Of a stretch of 64,000 nucleotides of DNA, positions 39,801 through 44,550 are shown piece by piece. Position numbers and translations under genes: made by a program. The notes below the pieces were generated by a model, which did not search any database, was not told the DNA's origin, and was given only the letters and a program-made list of their open reading frames with translations. This DNA is from Apostichopus parvimensis (taxonomy: Eukaryota > Echinodermata > Holothuroidea > Aspidochirotida > Stichopodidae), in NCBI GenBank assembly GCA_000934455.1, contig KN887597.1:24357-88356 (forward strand), in the 5' to 3' direction. Position 1 is the stretch's first letter; each line of letters starts with the position of its first letter.

Positions 39801-41846
39801 ATTTTGCTAAACAGTGGCTGAATTGAGCCGCTGTTTGTCACTTTTTTGGACCCTCTTGCTATCGTTGAGTTTACAAGTCGAACAAATTCCTTCTAGATAC
39901 TAGCCCGAGTGGCAGAAAGTTGGTGTTTATTTCTGCTAGCTTTATGGATTTAGAATCCTTTGAAAGTTTTGTTTCCCGCAGTTATAATGAAATAGATACA
40001 CAGCATATATTCCAACTTATCAAAAACATATTCTCCCAGGTATTATTGAGATTATCAACAAACCCTTGTGCTAGTACCAGGATATGTTTCCTTTTTGTAA
40101 AAAAAAATGCTAGATGAAGAAGTTGTGCTCCTCTGAGTCTTTCAGATCTGTTGAAACTGGNNNNNNNNNNNNNNNNNNNNNNNNNNNNNNNNNNNNNNNN
40201 NNNNNNNNNNNNNNNNNNNNNNNNNNNNNNNNNNNNNNNNNNNNNNNNNNNNNNNNNNNNNNNNNNNNNNNNNNNNNNNNNNNNNNNNNNNNNNNNNNNN
40301 NNNNNNNNNNNNNNNNNNNNNNNNNNNNNNNNNNNNNNNNNNNNNNNNNNNNNNNNNNNNNNNNNNNNNNNNNNNNNNNNNNNNNNNNNNNNNNNNNNNN
40401 NNNNNNNNNNNNNNNNNNNNNNNNNNNNNNNNNNNNNNNNNNNNNNNNNNNNNNNNNNNNNNNNNNNNNNNNNNNNNNNNNNNNNNNNNNNNNNNNNNNN
40501 NNNNNNNNNNNNNNNNNNNNNNNNNNNNNNNNNNNNNNNNNNNNNNNNNNNNNNNNNNNNNNNNNNNNNNNNNNNNNNNNNNNNNNNNNNNNNNNGTGGG
40601 GAAGGGAGGAGAGGGGTTGGCATCATTCATAAGTCGTTTGCTTATAAACATTATTCATATTTTGCATTTTACTCCAAAGATCTTTCTTGTGAAAAACAAA
40701 CATGTTTGGAAAGAACTCACTTTTTTTAAATTTTAATGTTGTAACTGTACTTGCTGTCATTTTGCTCATATTTTGGCAAAATCTCTTATGATTGATGTTT
40801 GAATATGTTTCCGTTTGATACTGTCATGGTGATGTTAGCTTCTCATATTGATTATGAAGGTATGTGAAACCTGGATTCTAGTTGGGAGAGAGGAAGATAG
40901 TGATCCCATTTTGTCAGTTGTCTCATTAGAATAAATTGTACTTGTCTTATAAAGATTGTTAACATTTCATCTTTGTTACATCTTGTCTGCTTGCTTATCC
41001 ACATTCAACCTTGTATAATAATTAACAGTTCTTGTATAGCGCAACTTACAATAAAGTCTCGCCGCGCTGTACTTAACCCTGGGTCATTGGTAACTTGTCA
41101 CACCCACACACCAAAGTGTGCACAATTCAAACAATCTCTCCTGGGGCACCACAGTGCACCACAGCCACGTGTCCCCTGGGTTCCCATAGGGTGCAGCCAC
41201 AAACCGGCGCACGCAACTATATTTAGAAGTCACCTCGCAAGTCCCCATTTATACACCTGGGTGAAGAGAGGCAATGGAGATAAAGTGCCTTGCCCAAGGA
41301 CACAACGCAATGATCTGGCCAGGGCTCGAACCTGTAATCCTTAGATCACAAGTCCACTGCCTTAACCACTTAACCATAATGCCCTCAAAAATGCGTTCAT
41401 CCTCAAGTTTGGAAAGGATGTATCCCATTTGAGGAGGAATACCTTACGATATTCCTGATATGGATCTGTTGAGGTTGTTTCACTTCACTTAAATAGAAAG
41501 TAACTATATACTTTTCAGTCAAAATTTGTGATTTTTTTTTTTCCGTTCCCTTTCTTGAAATTTGAATTATTCTTTATAACAACTGATCATCAAAACTGTC
41601 ACTGTAATTATTTTCCATTTTTTCTTCAGTTTACTTGCGTCAACGCCCAGATATAGAATTCGACGGGCGTTTCTCACTAGAGTCTGCTGTGCGGCCCTTC
41701 CTCTACAAATTTTGATGCTCCTCCTTCTGGGCGTGGCTTGTTTGATTCCATTGACGGATGACGAATATTGCTGCGAATTTGCCAACAACTTTGCCAATTC
41801 TCTTCAACCGATGCTACATTATACCAACGGGCCTCCTCCGACATAA
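537..41846 (+). CDS. SYNE: Nesprin (SYNE1/SYNE2 family), C-terminal part of the gene, 5' partial
   Basis: Nesprins are giant spectrin-repeat proteins of the outer nuclear membrane. Their C-terminal KASH domain binds SUN proteins in the perinuclear space and links the nucleus to the cytoskeleton (LINC complex). The exons read here are 537-857, 1322-1636, 11963-12129, 20092-20254, 22959-23146, 24899-25046, 25547-25867, 26513-26713, 30781-31251, 31896-32001, 33604-33809, 34758-35087, 35634-35852 and 41630-41846. Splice phases match at every junction up to 35852, giving about 1,052 residues. The KASH exon adds 71 more. Orthology rests on stretches recalled from human nesprin-1/2: QQEI-LN and EVF-RVSRF at 26513-26713, PTGPE at 30781-31251, CS-EF and NHRW near 34800, and the KASH tail. 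The gene begins before the window, so the actin-binding N-terminus is not visible. The sequence does not decide between SYNE1 and SYNE2, and an invertebrate probably has one gene. Confidence 0.93.
858..1321 (+). other. nesprin intron, 464 bp
   Basis: A GTAAGT donor and an AACCGTGCAG acceptor bound it. It holds a poly-C tract near 1000-1020. I see no gene in it. Confidence 0.8.
1322..1636 (+). CDS. SYNE: nesprin exon: spectrin repeat segment
   Basis: The exon has 105 codons, phase 0 in and out, with donor GTAAGT after AACACA. The protein begins [16 protein letters not shown]. It contains a helix C/A junction with [20 protein letters not shown], the spaced Trp pair typical of helix A. It is highly charged and free of Pro in the helices. 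Confidence 0.85.
3255..3375 (-). repeat. dispersed repeat, copy 1 (related to 29595-29700)
   Basis: The stretch GCAGGATCTTCTTCAGAGGC, with a preceding CTTTCGGTCC, matches the reverse complement of the block near 29600-29640 (CTCTGAAGGTAGATCCTGCT, then GAAACGTCAGGCC). Both copies are followed by a TAAGCAGTTT segment. Wording like 'CTGAAG..GATCCTGCT..GAAACGTC' is common in retroelement-derived repeats of invertebrates, but I cannot assign a family. Confidence 0.4.
5046..5458. mobile_element. hAT-type MITE, copy A
   Basis: The element runs 5054-5450 (397 bp). Its ends are CAGTAGCGGAGCG and CTCCCTCCGCCACTG, imperfect inverted repeats of the common hAT type CAGTGGCGGA. It is flanked by near-identical 8-bp repeats, ATCTCCAA at 5046-5053 and ATCCCCAA at 5451-5458, the target-site length expected for hAT. 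Internal blocks (GGTCATTTCCGGCGATCT; GCGCCAACCAATGGTGGCGC; CTTAGATAGT) also occur in the 56151-56462 element, so both belong to one family. It has no transposase ORF. Confidence 0.75.
5658..5887 (-). mobile_element. tRNA-derived SINE, minus-strand copy
   Basis: On the minus strand it starts with a tRNA-like head: TTAGCTCAGCGGTTA (A box) and then CCCAGTTCAAGTCACT (B box region). A family-specific body follows (CAAGATTAATGTATGTCGTC, CATAATCATGGACGTTA, AAGCCAATGATGGCTTCTTC, CTGCTTGCAGGAGGATCTAA). It ends in a TACATACA-type simple tail. The same order is found on the + strand at 15399-15673, which fixes its extent. Confidence 0.75.
9914..10312. mobile_element. hAT-like MITE with short TIRs
   Basis: The likely element is 9922-10304. 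The left end CATAGGCGTAGGAG and right end CTCCTACACCTATG are inverted repeats with one mismatch. Adjacent 8-bp flanks TTTATTAT and CTTATTGT match at 6 of 8 positions, a weak target duplication. Internally there are poly-G and poly-C tracts just inside the ends and repeated TGCCCGAAAAAT-type blocks. It has no coding capacity. Confidence 0.55.
10382..11511 (+). mobile_element. decayed hAT transposon with GATGCACCGGAT inverted ends
   Basis: The left end reads GGGATGCACCGGATCC and the right end GGATATCCGGTGCATCTC. These are the inverted repeats of a hAT type whose ends read (CA)GGGATGCACCGG. Near the right end the motif GATCCGGCCGGATTTTGAAA repeats about three times. Between the ends a 66-codon remnant (10501-10701) encodes the hAT dimerisation region. 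With about 1.1 kb between ends, most of the transposase has been lost. I could not identify a target-site duplication. Confidence 0.65.
10501..10701 (+). pseudogene. hAT transposase C-terminal dimerisation remnant
   Basis: The frame beginning at 10501 reads 66 codons to a TAG at 10699. It contains [18 protein letters not shown], then [20 protein letters not shown] and HHNLRKY. This is the conserved hAT C-terminal block (family form: LS-PA-S-PSER-FS-AG ... R--L-P---DKLLFL--NL). A TGA at 10498-10500 cuts it off from anything upstream, and no DDE region is visible. It is a dead fragment inside the element at 10382-11511. Confidence 0.75.
11963..12129 (+). CDS. SYNE: nesprin exon: spectrin repeat, helices B-C
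   Basis: The exon is 167 bp, phase 0 in and phase 2 out, with acceptor CTTATAG and donor GTGAGT. The protein begins [20 protein letters not shown] and ends [15 protein letters not shown]. The D-QW-QLL signature is the conserved Trp of spectrin helix C. Together with the next exon it forms one continuous frame. Confidence 0.85.
15399..15673 (+). mobile_element. tRNA-derived SINE, plus-strand copy
   Basis: The head has a doubled TAGCTCAGTGGTTA-type A box and GGTCCCGAGTTTGAGTCACT as the B-box region. The body carries CAAGATTAATGTATGTCGTC, CATAATCATGGACGTTATAA, AAGCCAATGATGGCTTCTTC and CTGCTTGCAGGAGGATCTAA. The tail is (TACA)n. It matches the minus-strand copy at 5658-5887 along its whole length. 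The partial duplication of the A-box region at the 5' end is a difference from that copy. Confidence 0.8.
17682..17957. repeat. three tandem copies of a 92-bp unit
   Basis: Units start at 17682, 17774 and 17866 with AAAACAGGATATGAGAT and run through CTAAAACGTACAGTATCAAA to CATGAAAACATAAG. The copies are nearly identical, which implies recent expansion. They lie on the 3' side of the minus-strand LINE fragment and may be part of its 3' untranslated region. Confidence 0.85.
18041..18375 (-). mobile_element. LINE (non-LTR retrotransposon) ORF2 C-terminal fragment
   Basis: On the minus strand the frame ending at 18041 reads [19 protein letters not shown], then [29 protein letters not shown] and a stop. 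This matches the C-terminal end of many LINE polyproteins (ADRI--D--HPLH--F--LPSGRR-R-P--RT-R---SFIP-AI-LLN). Just upstream, 18270-18375, another minus frame gives [31 protein letters not shown], which fits the preceding segment of the same protein. The two lie in different frames, so at least one frameshift separates them. It is 5' truncated, with no reverse transcriptase core. The presumed 3' UTR extends down to about 17560. Confidence 0.65.
20092..20254 (+). CDS. SYNE: nesprin exon: spectrin repeat helix A-B
   Basis: The exon is 163 bp, phase 2 in (AG|A gives Arg) and phase 0 out, with acceptor TTTTGCAG and donor GTATAC. The protein reads [20 protein letters not shown] and then [16 protein letters not shown]. 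The LRRWL-KVE-EL pattern is typical of spectrin helix A. It ends at KLKVQQ. Confidence 0.85.
20809..21073. repeat. about five tandem copies of a 55-59 bp unit
   Basis: The unit pattern is GAACAGTTCTCCAATTAATG, then CAAGTGGGTGGCAGTTAATT, then CCCCACTAGCAATAGTGGT. Five divergent copies follow one another, differing by short indels. Confidence 0.8.
21480..22130 (+). repeat. dispersed repeat family X, copy 1
   Basis: This stretch and the reverse complement of about 62740-63260 share an ordered series of blocks: GGTCTGTGTG; CCCAAAC; AGATTTAGTGTTTCTTC; AGACTTGATCAAGTCTAA; TGACATCATTGAGCCACA; AAAGAAAGTAAAAGTTTC-like; TGACATCACAG; GATATCTCTCAA. Near the right side, TTTGGGGGAGTTGTTGTTTG is an imperfect inverse of the left side, suggesting terminal inverted repeats. 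I see no coding sequence. It is probably a non-autonomous DNA transposon, but the family is not recognised. Confidence 0.6.
22959..23146 (+). CDS. SYNE: nesprin exon: spectrin repeat helices B-C
   Basis: The exon is 188 bp, phase 0 in and phase 2 out, with acceptor TTATCCAG and donor GTAAGC. The protein starts [20 protein letters not shown] and ends [25 protein letters not shown] is the helix-C Trp signature. Confidence 0.85.
23147..24898 (+). other. nesprin intron, 1.75 kb
   Basis: A 13-bp minisatellite (24027-24672) occupies over a third of it. The rest is AT-rich without visible genes. Two long ORFs near 24210-24840 are minisatellite translations and not genes. Confidence 0.75.
24027..24672. 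repeat. 13-bp minisatellite, about 50 copies
   Basis: The unit is ACAAGAYTACCTT, with common variants ending CTC or CAT. Because 13 is not a multiple of three, each frame reads the same 13-residue cycle ([13 protein letters not shown]), so long stop-free ORFs appear in several frames by construction. It ends about 225 bp before the acceptor of the next nesprin exon. Confidence 0.95.
24899..25046 (+). CDS. SYNE: nesprin exon: spectrin repeat helix A
   Basis: The exon is 148 bp, phase 2 in and phase 0 out. A long T tract ending TTTATCAG precedes it, and the donor is GTAAAC. The protein reads [20 protein letters not shown] and then [12 protein letters not shown]. The W-x-FLEDY--FADWL-K-E layout is a clear spectrin helix A. 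It ends at EEVKKFE. Confidence 0.9.
25047..26512 (+). other. two short nesprin introns (25047-25546 and 25868-26512)
   Basis: The first is AT-rich with a TATA-rich patch near 25400-25455. The second starts with a C-rich stretch at about 25915-25977, in which CCCACAACCTCAGCTTCCC occurs twice. I see no further genes or elements. Confidence 0.75.
25547..25867 (+). CDS. SYNE: nesprin exon: full spectrin repeat turn
   Basis: The exon has 107 codons, phase 0 at both ends, with acceptor TTCTACAG and donor GTAAAT. The protein starts [20 protein letters not shown], continues through [20 protein letters not shown] (helix C), and then reads [20 protein letters not shown] (helix A of the next repeat). 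Base composition is noticeably richer in GC than the flanking introns, as expected for coding sequence. Confidence 0.9.
26513..26713 (+). CDS. SYNE: nesprin exon: conserved repeat next to the linker
   Basis: The exon has 67 codons, phase 0 both ends, with acceptor TTATACAG and donor GTAAAT. The protein starts [20 protein letters not shown] and has [20 protein letters not shown]. As I recall, human nesprin-2 has QQEITLN and ELEELHRYCQEVFGRVSRFH at the same place, just before its acidic linker. This is one of the strongest orthology signals in the window. Confidence 0.93.
27308..28020. repeat. roughly 300-bp direct repeat, two copies plus a partial third
   Basis: The first copy starts near 27308 (GTGATTAACAACCAGAGATG) and the second near 27610 (GTGATTAACTACCGGAGATG). 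Both run through CACAGTTGTTGTAGTTTGTA, ATTGAGATTGGATTGGTTAC and TATGCATCTATTGC to CACCAATTCTCCCAACC. A third, partial copy begins at CATATGCATCTATTGCC (about 27908) and ends at about 28020, immediately before the candidate cassette exon. Confidence 0.85.
28030..28089 (+). CDS. SYNE: candidate nesprin cassette exon (20 codons)
   Basis: A pyrimidine-rich run (CTCTCTCGTCTTAAG) precedes 60 bp of open frame followed by GTCAGA. The read is [20 protein letters not shown]. It is phase 0 at both ends, which is exactly what the neighbouring exons (26513-26713 and 30781-31251) need, so it could be included or skipped without changing frame. The acidic composition fits the linker it would extend. The donor is weak (GTCAGA), and the stretch sits at the end of a repeat array, so chance is possible. 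Confidence 0.4.
29415..29605. repeat. inverted repeat with about 45-bp arms
   Basis: The left arm (about 29419-29466) reads AGCTGAATGACAAGTTACAG, TAACAGAAGGGACAAATACA. The right arm (about 29557-29602) is its reverse complement with few mismatches (GTGTATTTGTCGCTTCTGTT, AGTGTAACTTGTCATTCAGC). The loop is about 85-90 bp. It runs straight into the dispersed repeat whose other copy is at 3255-3375. Confidence 0.7.
30781..31251 (+). CDS. SYNE: nesprin exon: acidic, Ser/Pro-rich linker
   Basis: The exon has 157 codons, phase 0 at both ends, with acceptor CTGATTACAG and donor GTAAGT. It starts [20 protein letters not shown], followed by a Ser/Gly/Pro-rich segment ([17 protein letters not shown]), [17 protein letters not shown], and finally the start of a helical segment, [20 protein letters not shown]. 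Human nesprins have an unstructured acidic linker at this place with an EWD motif and then PTGPE before the last repeats. It probably acts as a flexible, possibly phosphorylated spacer. The ATG at 30799 is internal and need not be a start. Confidence 0.9.
31252..31895 (+). other. nesprin intron, 644 bp
   Basis: A GTAAGT donor and a GTTCCCCAG acceptor bound it. I see no gene or repeat inside it. The small ORFs are unsupported. Confidence 0.75.
31896..32001 (+). CDS. SYNE: nesprin exon: short acidic segment
   Basis: The exon is 106 bp, phase 0 in and phase 1 out, with acceptor CCCCAG and donor GTAAAA. The protein reads [20 protein letters not shown] and then [15 protein letters not shown]. It aligns with the region of human nesprin-1 after PTGPE, where a helix (LLGECSSSIDSVKRLEHKL) is followed by an acidic stretch. 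Confidence 0.85.
32013..32237. repeat. 31-bp minisatellite, about seven copies
   Basis: The unit is GTGAAGTGCCAAAGTAGGAT, TCCTTACATGT, with small variants. The array begins only a few bases after the splice donor of the preceding exon. Confidence 0.95.
32280..33150. repeat. 36/38-bp minisatellite, about 24 copies
   Basis: The unit is ACTCACATTATGTGAATATT, GGATGTGAAACTGGTT (36 bp), with a 38-bp form having CTGTGGTT. Both forms are interspersed. A few units are shortened around 32880-32940 and 33130-33150. Confidence 0.95.
33604..33809 (+). CDS. SYNE: nesprin exon: spectrin repeat helices C and A
   Basis: The exon is 206 bp, phase 1 in and phase 0 out, with donor GTAAGA. The acceptor is CTCAGCAG, a tandem NAGNAG site, and use of the second AG removes one Ala codon. 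The protein reads [20 protein letters not shown], then [20 protein letters not shown]. Human nesprin-1 has WQQFNSDLNSIWAWL at this point. It ends SFRKYR. Confidence 0.92.
33810..34757 (+). other. nesprin intron, 948 bp
   Basis: It has a short SINE-like scrap near 34397-34452 (TTATATAGTGCACTATGCGC, CTGTGCTCTTTACAA) and a long T-rich tract before the acceptor. I see no gene. Confidence 0.6.
34758..35087 (+). CDS. SYNE: nesprin exon: penultimate spectrin repeat
   Basis: The exon has 110 codons, phase 0 at both ends, with acceptor ATTCATAG and donor GTGAGT. The protein contains [40 protein letters not shown] and [14 protein letters not shown]. Human nesprin-1 has SINLCSPEF, RLSQMNGRWDRVC and QGFHEMSHGLLLML in the same order. 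It covers helices B and C of one repeat and the first helix of the last one. Confidence 0.95.
35088..35633 (+). other. nesprin intron, 546 bp
   Basis: AT-rich sequence with a GTGAGT donor and an AAATTTCAG acceptor. I see nothing else in it. Confidence 0.75.
35634..35852 (+). CDS. SYNE: nesprin exon: last spectrin repeat before the KASH linker
   Basis: The exon has 73 codons, phase 0 at both ends, with acceptor TTTCAG and donor GTGAGA. The protein reads [40 protein letters not shown], then [16 protein letters not shown]. The E-DC-----K--V--I---LK-LL pattern of human nesprin (LVNAEGTDCLEAKEKVHVIG) is recognisable. It ends at VLDE. The next exon must start in phase 0. Confidence 0.92.
38766..38827. 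repeat. short imperfect hairpin
   Basis: AGGAAGATTAAATCAAATTA...AAATCAGGACA is followed at once by TGTCCTGATTTTTATTTAAT and CTTCCT, its reverse complement apart from an extra ten bases in the left arm. The function is unknown. Confidence 0.6.
39290..39640. repeat. 108-bp tandem repeat, about 3.3 copies
   Basis: The unit runs CCATTCTTTGAAAGATACTA, AGTTTTGGGTAATTCAGTCC, AGTAGCTTGATTTTCAAAAA, TGGGGATGTGCAGTTTTCAT, TGCTTTGCGACCATCTACTA. Since 108 is a multiple of three, one frame is open across all copies and gives a 36-residue cycle ([20 protein letters not shown]...). There is no splice support or start context, so I treat it as non-coding. Confidence 0.9.
40161..40595. other. assembly gap (435 N)
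   Basis: A run of unresolved bases. ORFs drawn across it are meaningless. A pyrimidine-rich TCTGAGTCTTTCAG ends 15 bases before it and could be a splice acceptor. Confidence 1.
41010..41395 (-). mobile_element. tRNA-derived SINE, second family
   Basis: On the minus strand the head reads GGGCATTATGGTTAAGTGGT, TAAGGCAGTGGACTTGTGAT (A-box side), then TACAGGTTCGAGCCCT (B box). The body includes CCTTGGGCAAGGCACTTTAT, CTCTTCACCCAGGTGTATAA and CGCGGCGAGACTTTATTGTA. It is different from the SINE at 5658 and 15399. It sits about 235 bp before the KASH exon. Confidence 0.7.
41630..41846 (+). CDS. SYNE: nesprin KASH-domain exon, C-terminus of the protein
   Basis: The acceptor TTTTCTTCAG ends at 41629. 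The first base completes a codon, and 71 codons and a TAA stop (41844-41846) follow. The read is basic residues ([12 protein letters not shown]), a membrane helix ([20 protein letters not shown]), then a luminal tail [29 protein letters not shown]. Human nesprin-1/2 read RAALPLQLLLLLL...CL-P, SEEDYSC, NNFARSF-PML and RYTNGPPPL/T. The Cys 23 residues before the final Thr, which in vertebrates can form a disulfide with SUN proteins, is present. The tail inserts into the SUN groove at the nuclear envelope. Identification is close to certain. Confidence 0.98.
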
Positions 41847-42343
41847 AGCATTTATTTATCTCAATGTGGAACGAACATAACACATCTGCCATATTTTATA
41901 ATACTGTTTCTGTCCAGTGATTAAAGTCAATCACAGCCGTTGCTCCATGTGTTAAGGAAACACTCTCGTCAACGAGGAGTATATATAATATATATTTACA
42001 TTCTATCATTCTTGTGGACAATTGAATGACCGATAGTGGACACATTGTGTACAGGCTTCTAACTTTTGCTTTGCACTCTACCATCCTGTGCCTGGAATTT
42101 TGCTGGTATGTCCTGAACTGTTTTCTCTCTGTTCAATCAATGTAGCAGTGGTGCAGTTTTAGTAGATATCACATTTTAAAGAAGGAGTTTAGCAAACCAT
42201 TCTAGTCACTCTGAGAAACCCTTTTCATGACATTATTGTGAAAGGTGAACTGAATTCAATGACAGTACTGTTTATATTTAGTACTGTATGTATGTAAGTG
42301 AATATAGCTTATTTAGAATAATGTACAAGAAAAAACACAAAAA

Positions 42344-42349
42344 AATAAA
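42344..42349 (+). terminator. possible nesprin polyadenylation signal
   Basis: AATAAA about 500 bp after the KASH stop codon. An ATTAAA at 41920-41925 is closer. The sequence alone cannot say which is used. Confidence 0.3.
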
Positions 42350-44078
42350 GACCTCAGTTGAAATTCAGTTTTGCCGACTTACCGGCCGACTTACCAAAGG
42401 GGTTACTCACTTTTATGCACAAATAATATACAGTAAGAATCATGCGGTACAATTATTTGACTATTAAAGAAAGAATATTCTCTGTAAGGAACATTTTACT
42501 TTATTTTAGCACAAAGTCATAATTTTCTTCTTTTTTTCGTTTTAATAATCATCCAAATTATAAAAAAAAAGCATCTGACTTCTAATTTTGACACCTTACT
42601 ATATACTATCTATACTTACTTTGAGAGTGACCTTAGCTTGTGTAGGGTTTTATTATGACTTCACAGTATAGTTCTGATGATAAGTATTAATGAATCTGCT
42701 TTCATGAGTTCATTCATTCAATCATTGTTTAAGTAAGTTAACACCCATATATCATGTATTCTATTCAACTATTAAGACATCCCATAAGGAAAGTTTTTTG
42801 CTCTTACAAAACTGAAAATTATCTTCCTTGAGTTTGTGAGCCACTAATTCATCTTTTGCATGTGTTTTATTGTCTTTTTTGTTTTCTCTCTTTTTTTTTA
42901 AACTAATATTCCTCCTGTTTCTTTATTTCTGGTGACATACAGACTCTTTGGAATATGTGCCTTGATAGGCAAGTTTGTTTGACAGGTAGACATCACGTAA
43001 GGCTACGAGTTAAATTTAAATGAGAGCTTTAGAAAAACAACCTATATTTTTTATAGATTAATTAAATTATTAATTTATTAAGTATACACATTTTGATCTT
43101 TCAACGGCACTGAAATCATAAATAGCTAGAAAATTTAAAAATATTTATTTGATGTTCATTATTATGTTTAATTATCTAATGTATTCTTTCTTTCATTGCT
43201 TATTTATTAAACTGCATATCTTAGAGTTTTACCTCAAAAAACATTATGAAGAGAAAAAGAGTAATTTTAAAAACAGTTTAAACCTACTGCAAAGATATAG
43301 AAGTTTTATAATTATTTCTTTGTATCACAAAGATTACATTAAGGTATATCCCTCCTAGGTAGCACCCCATTTTGTGTATTTGCATAAATATCATTTCTGA
43401 ATTTGTTTGGTCAATAACTTGTATTTATGCCACTCTTTGAACCACAACCTTCCTTTTATCCAAAGAATTTTGATGCATTTAAGTAAGAGCGTTTAAATAA
43501 GAGTCAGTTATTCTCAAATCAACTTTGAGTTTTTTTTGTGAATGTCCATGTAAAGGAAGTCTCTTTCAAGTTTATATTCCTGTCAACAGTTTCATTTAAG
43601 TTTTTCAAGTAAATTTCAGTTTGAACCTGTTTGTTATCGTCATGGTTTTTAGTGCCCCATTCTATTAATGTCATGTATTCAGATAATTTTCGTTCCCCCC
43701 CCCCCTTTTATTCCCAGCCTTATGTTATTGTGATCTAATATTGTTTAGATCTTTCAGTTTTATATCTCAATGTATTTTGTAATGTATTTCCTGATCATGT
43801 GTTTTAGGTATTCAGAATGACTGTTTTTATTATGTAAATATTTATCAGAACCAAAGGATTAAATCAAGTTTGTTTGCAATAAGGTAGTATTCAAATAAAA
43901 AGAGAAACTATCTTAAGACTATCTTAAAACTGATTTCAAAGTTGTTTTTCCATTTGTTTTACAGAAGTCACACAAGGTAGTATTCATAACAGGCTACTGA
44001 TAAAGGTCAATTCTGTAATGCATTGCATAAAGACGTAGTGACCTAACTGCTGCCCTCAAGATCAGTCAGTGGGCACAT

Positions 44079-44550
44079 CTTTAAAGGCATCATGCATAGC
44101 CAACATAGGCATCACTTGATGATAAAAAAAATACTTAAAGGGTGTGAAGAATCGCGCAAAAAGAAACGTCTAATGCCGGTAATCTGACCTAGTTTCGAAT
44201 GAGGTGTAACAGAAGTGTTAGACACCACCATTGATCCCAGAAATACGCACACAGCTTGCTACCTTCGGTAATTAGACACTATAGTGTACAGTCAGTACAT
44301 ATAGCTGCGGTCAATACCCACAGCACAGTGTACAAACGATACAGCGATGGACATCTCAGGTCCAGCTAAAGATAACAAGGTATCACTTTTCATTACTGTC
44401 TGCATTTTGTAGCGATAAGCAGAAAACTGCACATGCTAACAACGGAAAGTTAACTTTTTCAGAGCGCGGTGTGGGGCGAGTCTTCAATGCCTTTAAAGGC
44501 ATCATGCATAGCCAACATAGGCATCACTTGATGATAAAAAAAATACTTAA
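44079..44550. repeat. identical 60-bp direct repeats around a 352-bp TTAA-bounded insert
   Basis: CTTTAAAGGCATCATGCATA...AAAATACTTAA occurs at 44079-44138 and again, identical, at 44491-44550. The sequence between starts TTAA|AGGGTGTGAAGAATCGC and ends GCGAGTCTTCAATGCCT|TTAA. Its two ends are imperfect inverted repeats (AGG..TGAAGA.TCGC), as in TTAA-specific DNA transposons of the piggyBac type. It has no coding sequence. Confidence 0.6.

Larger units (their letters stand above)
35853..41629 (+). other. interval before the KASH exon, 5.8 kb, includes an assembly gap
   Basis: The upstream exon ends in phase 0, but the KASH exon needs two bases carried over. At least one exon of length 3n+2 therefore lies here unseen. 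The 435-bp run of N at 40161-40595 is one place it could be. Other contents are a 108-bp tandem repeat (39290-39640), a hairpin at 38766-38827 and a SINE (41010-41395). A weak exon candidate is discussed under findings. Confidence 0.75.

Noticed and set aside
39982-40729. Several ORFs across 40161-40595
   Set aside because: They read through unresolved N bases and have no meaning.
41040-41400. tRNA gene in the tRNA-like sequence
   Set aside because: Only A- and B-box-like segments are present. It continues into a SINE body and cannot form a full tRNA cloverleaf that I can see.
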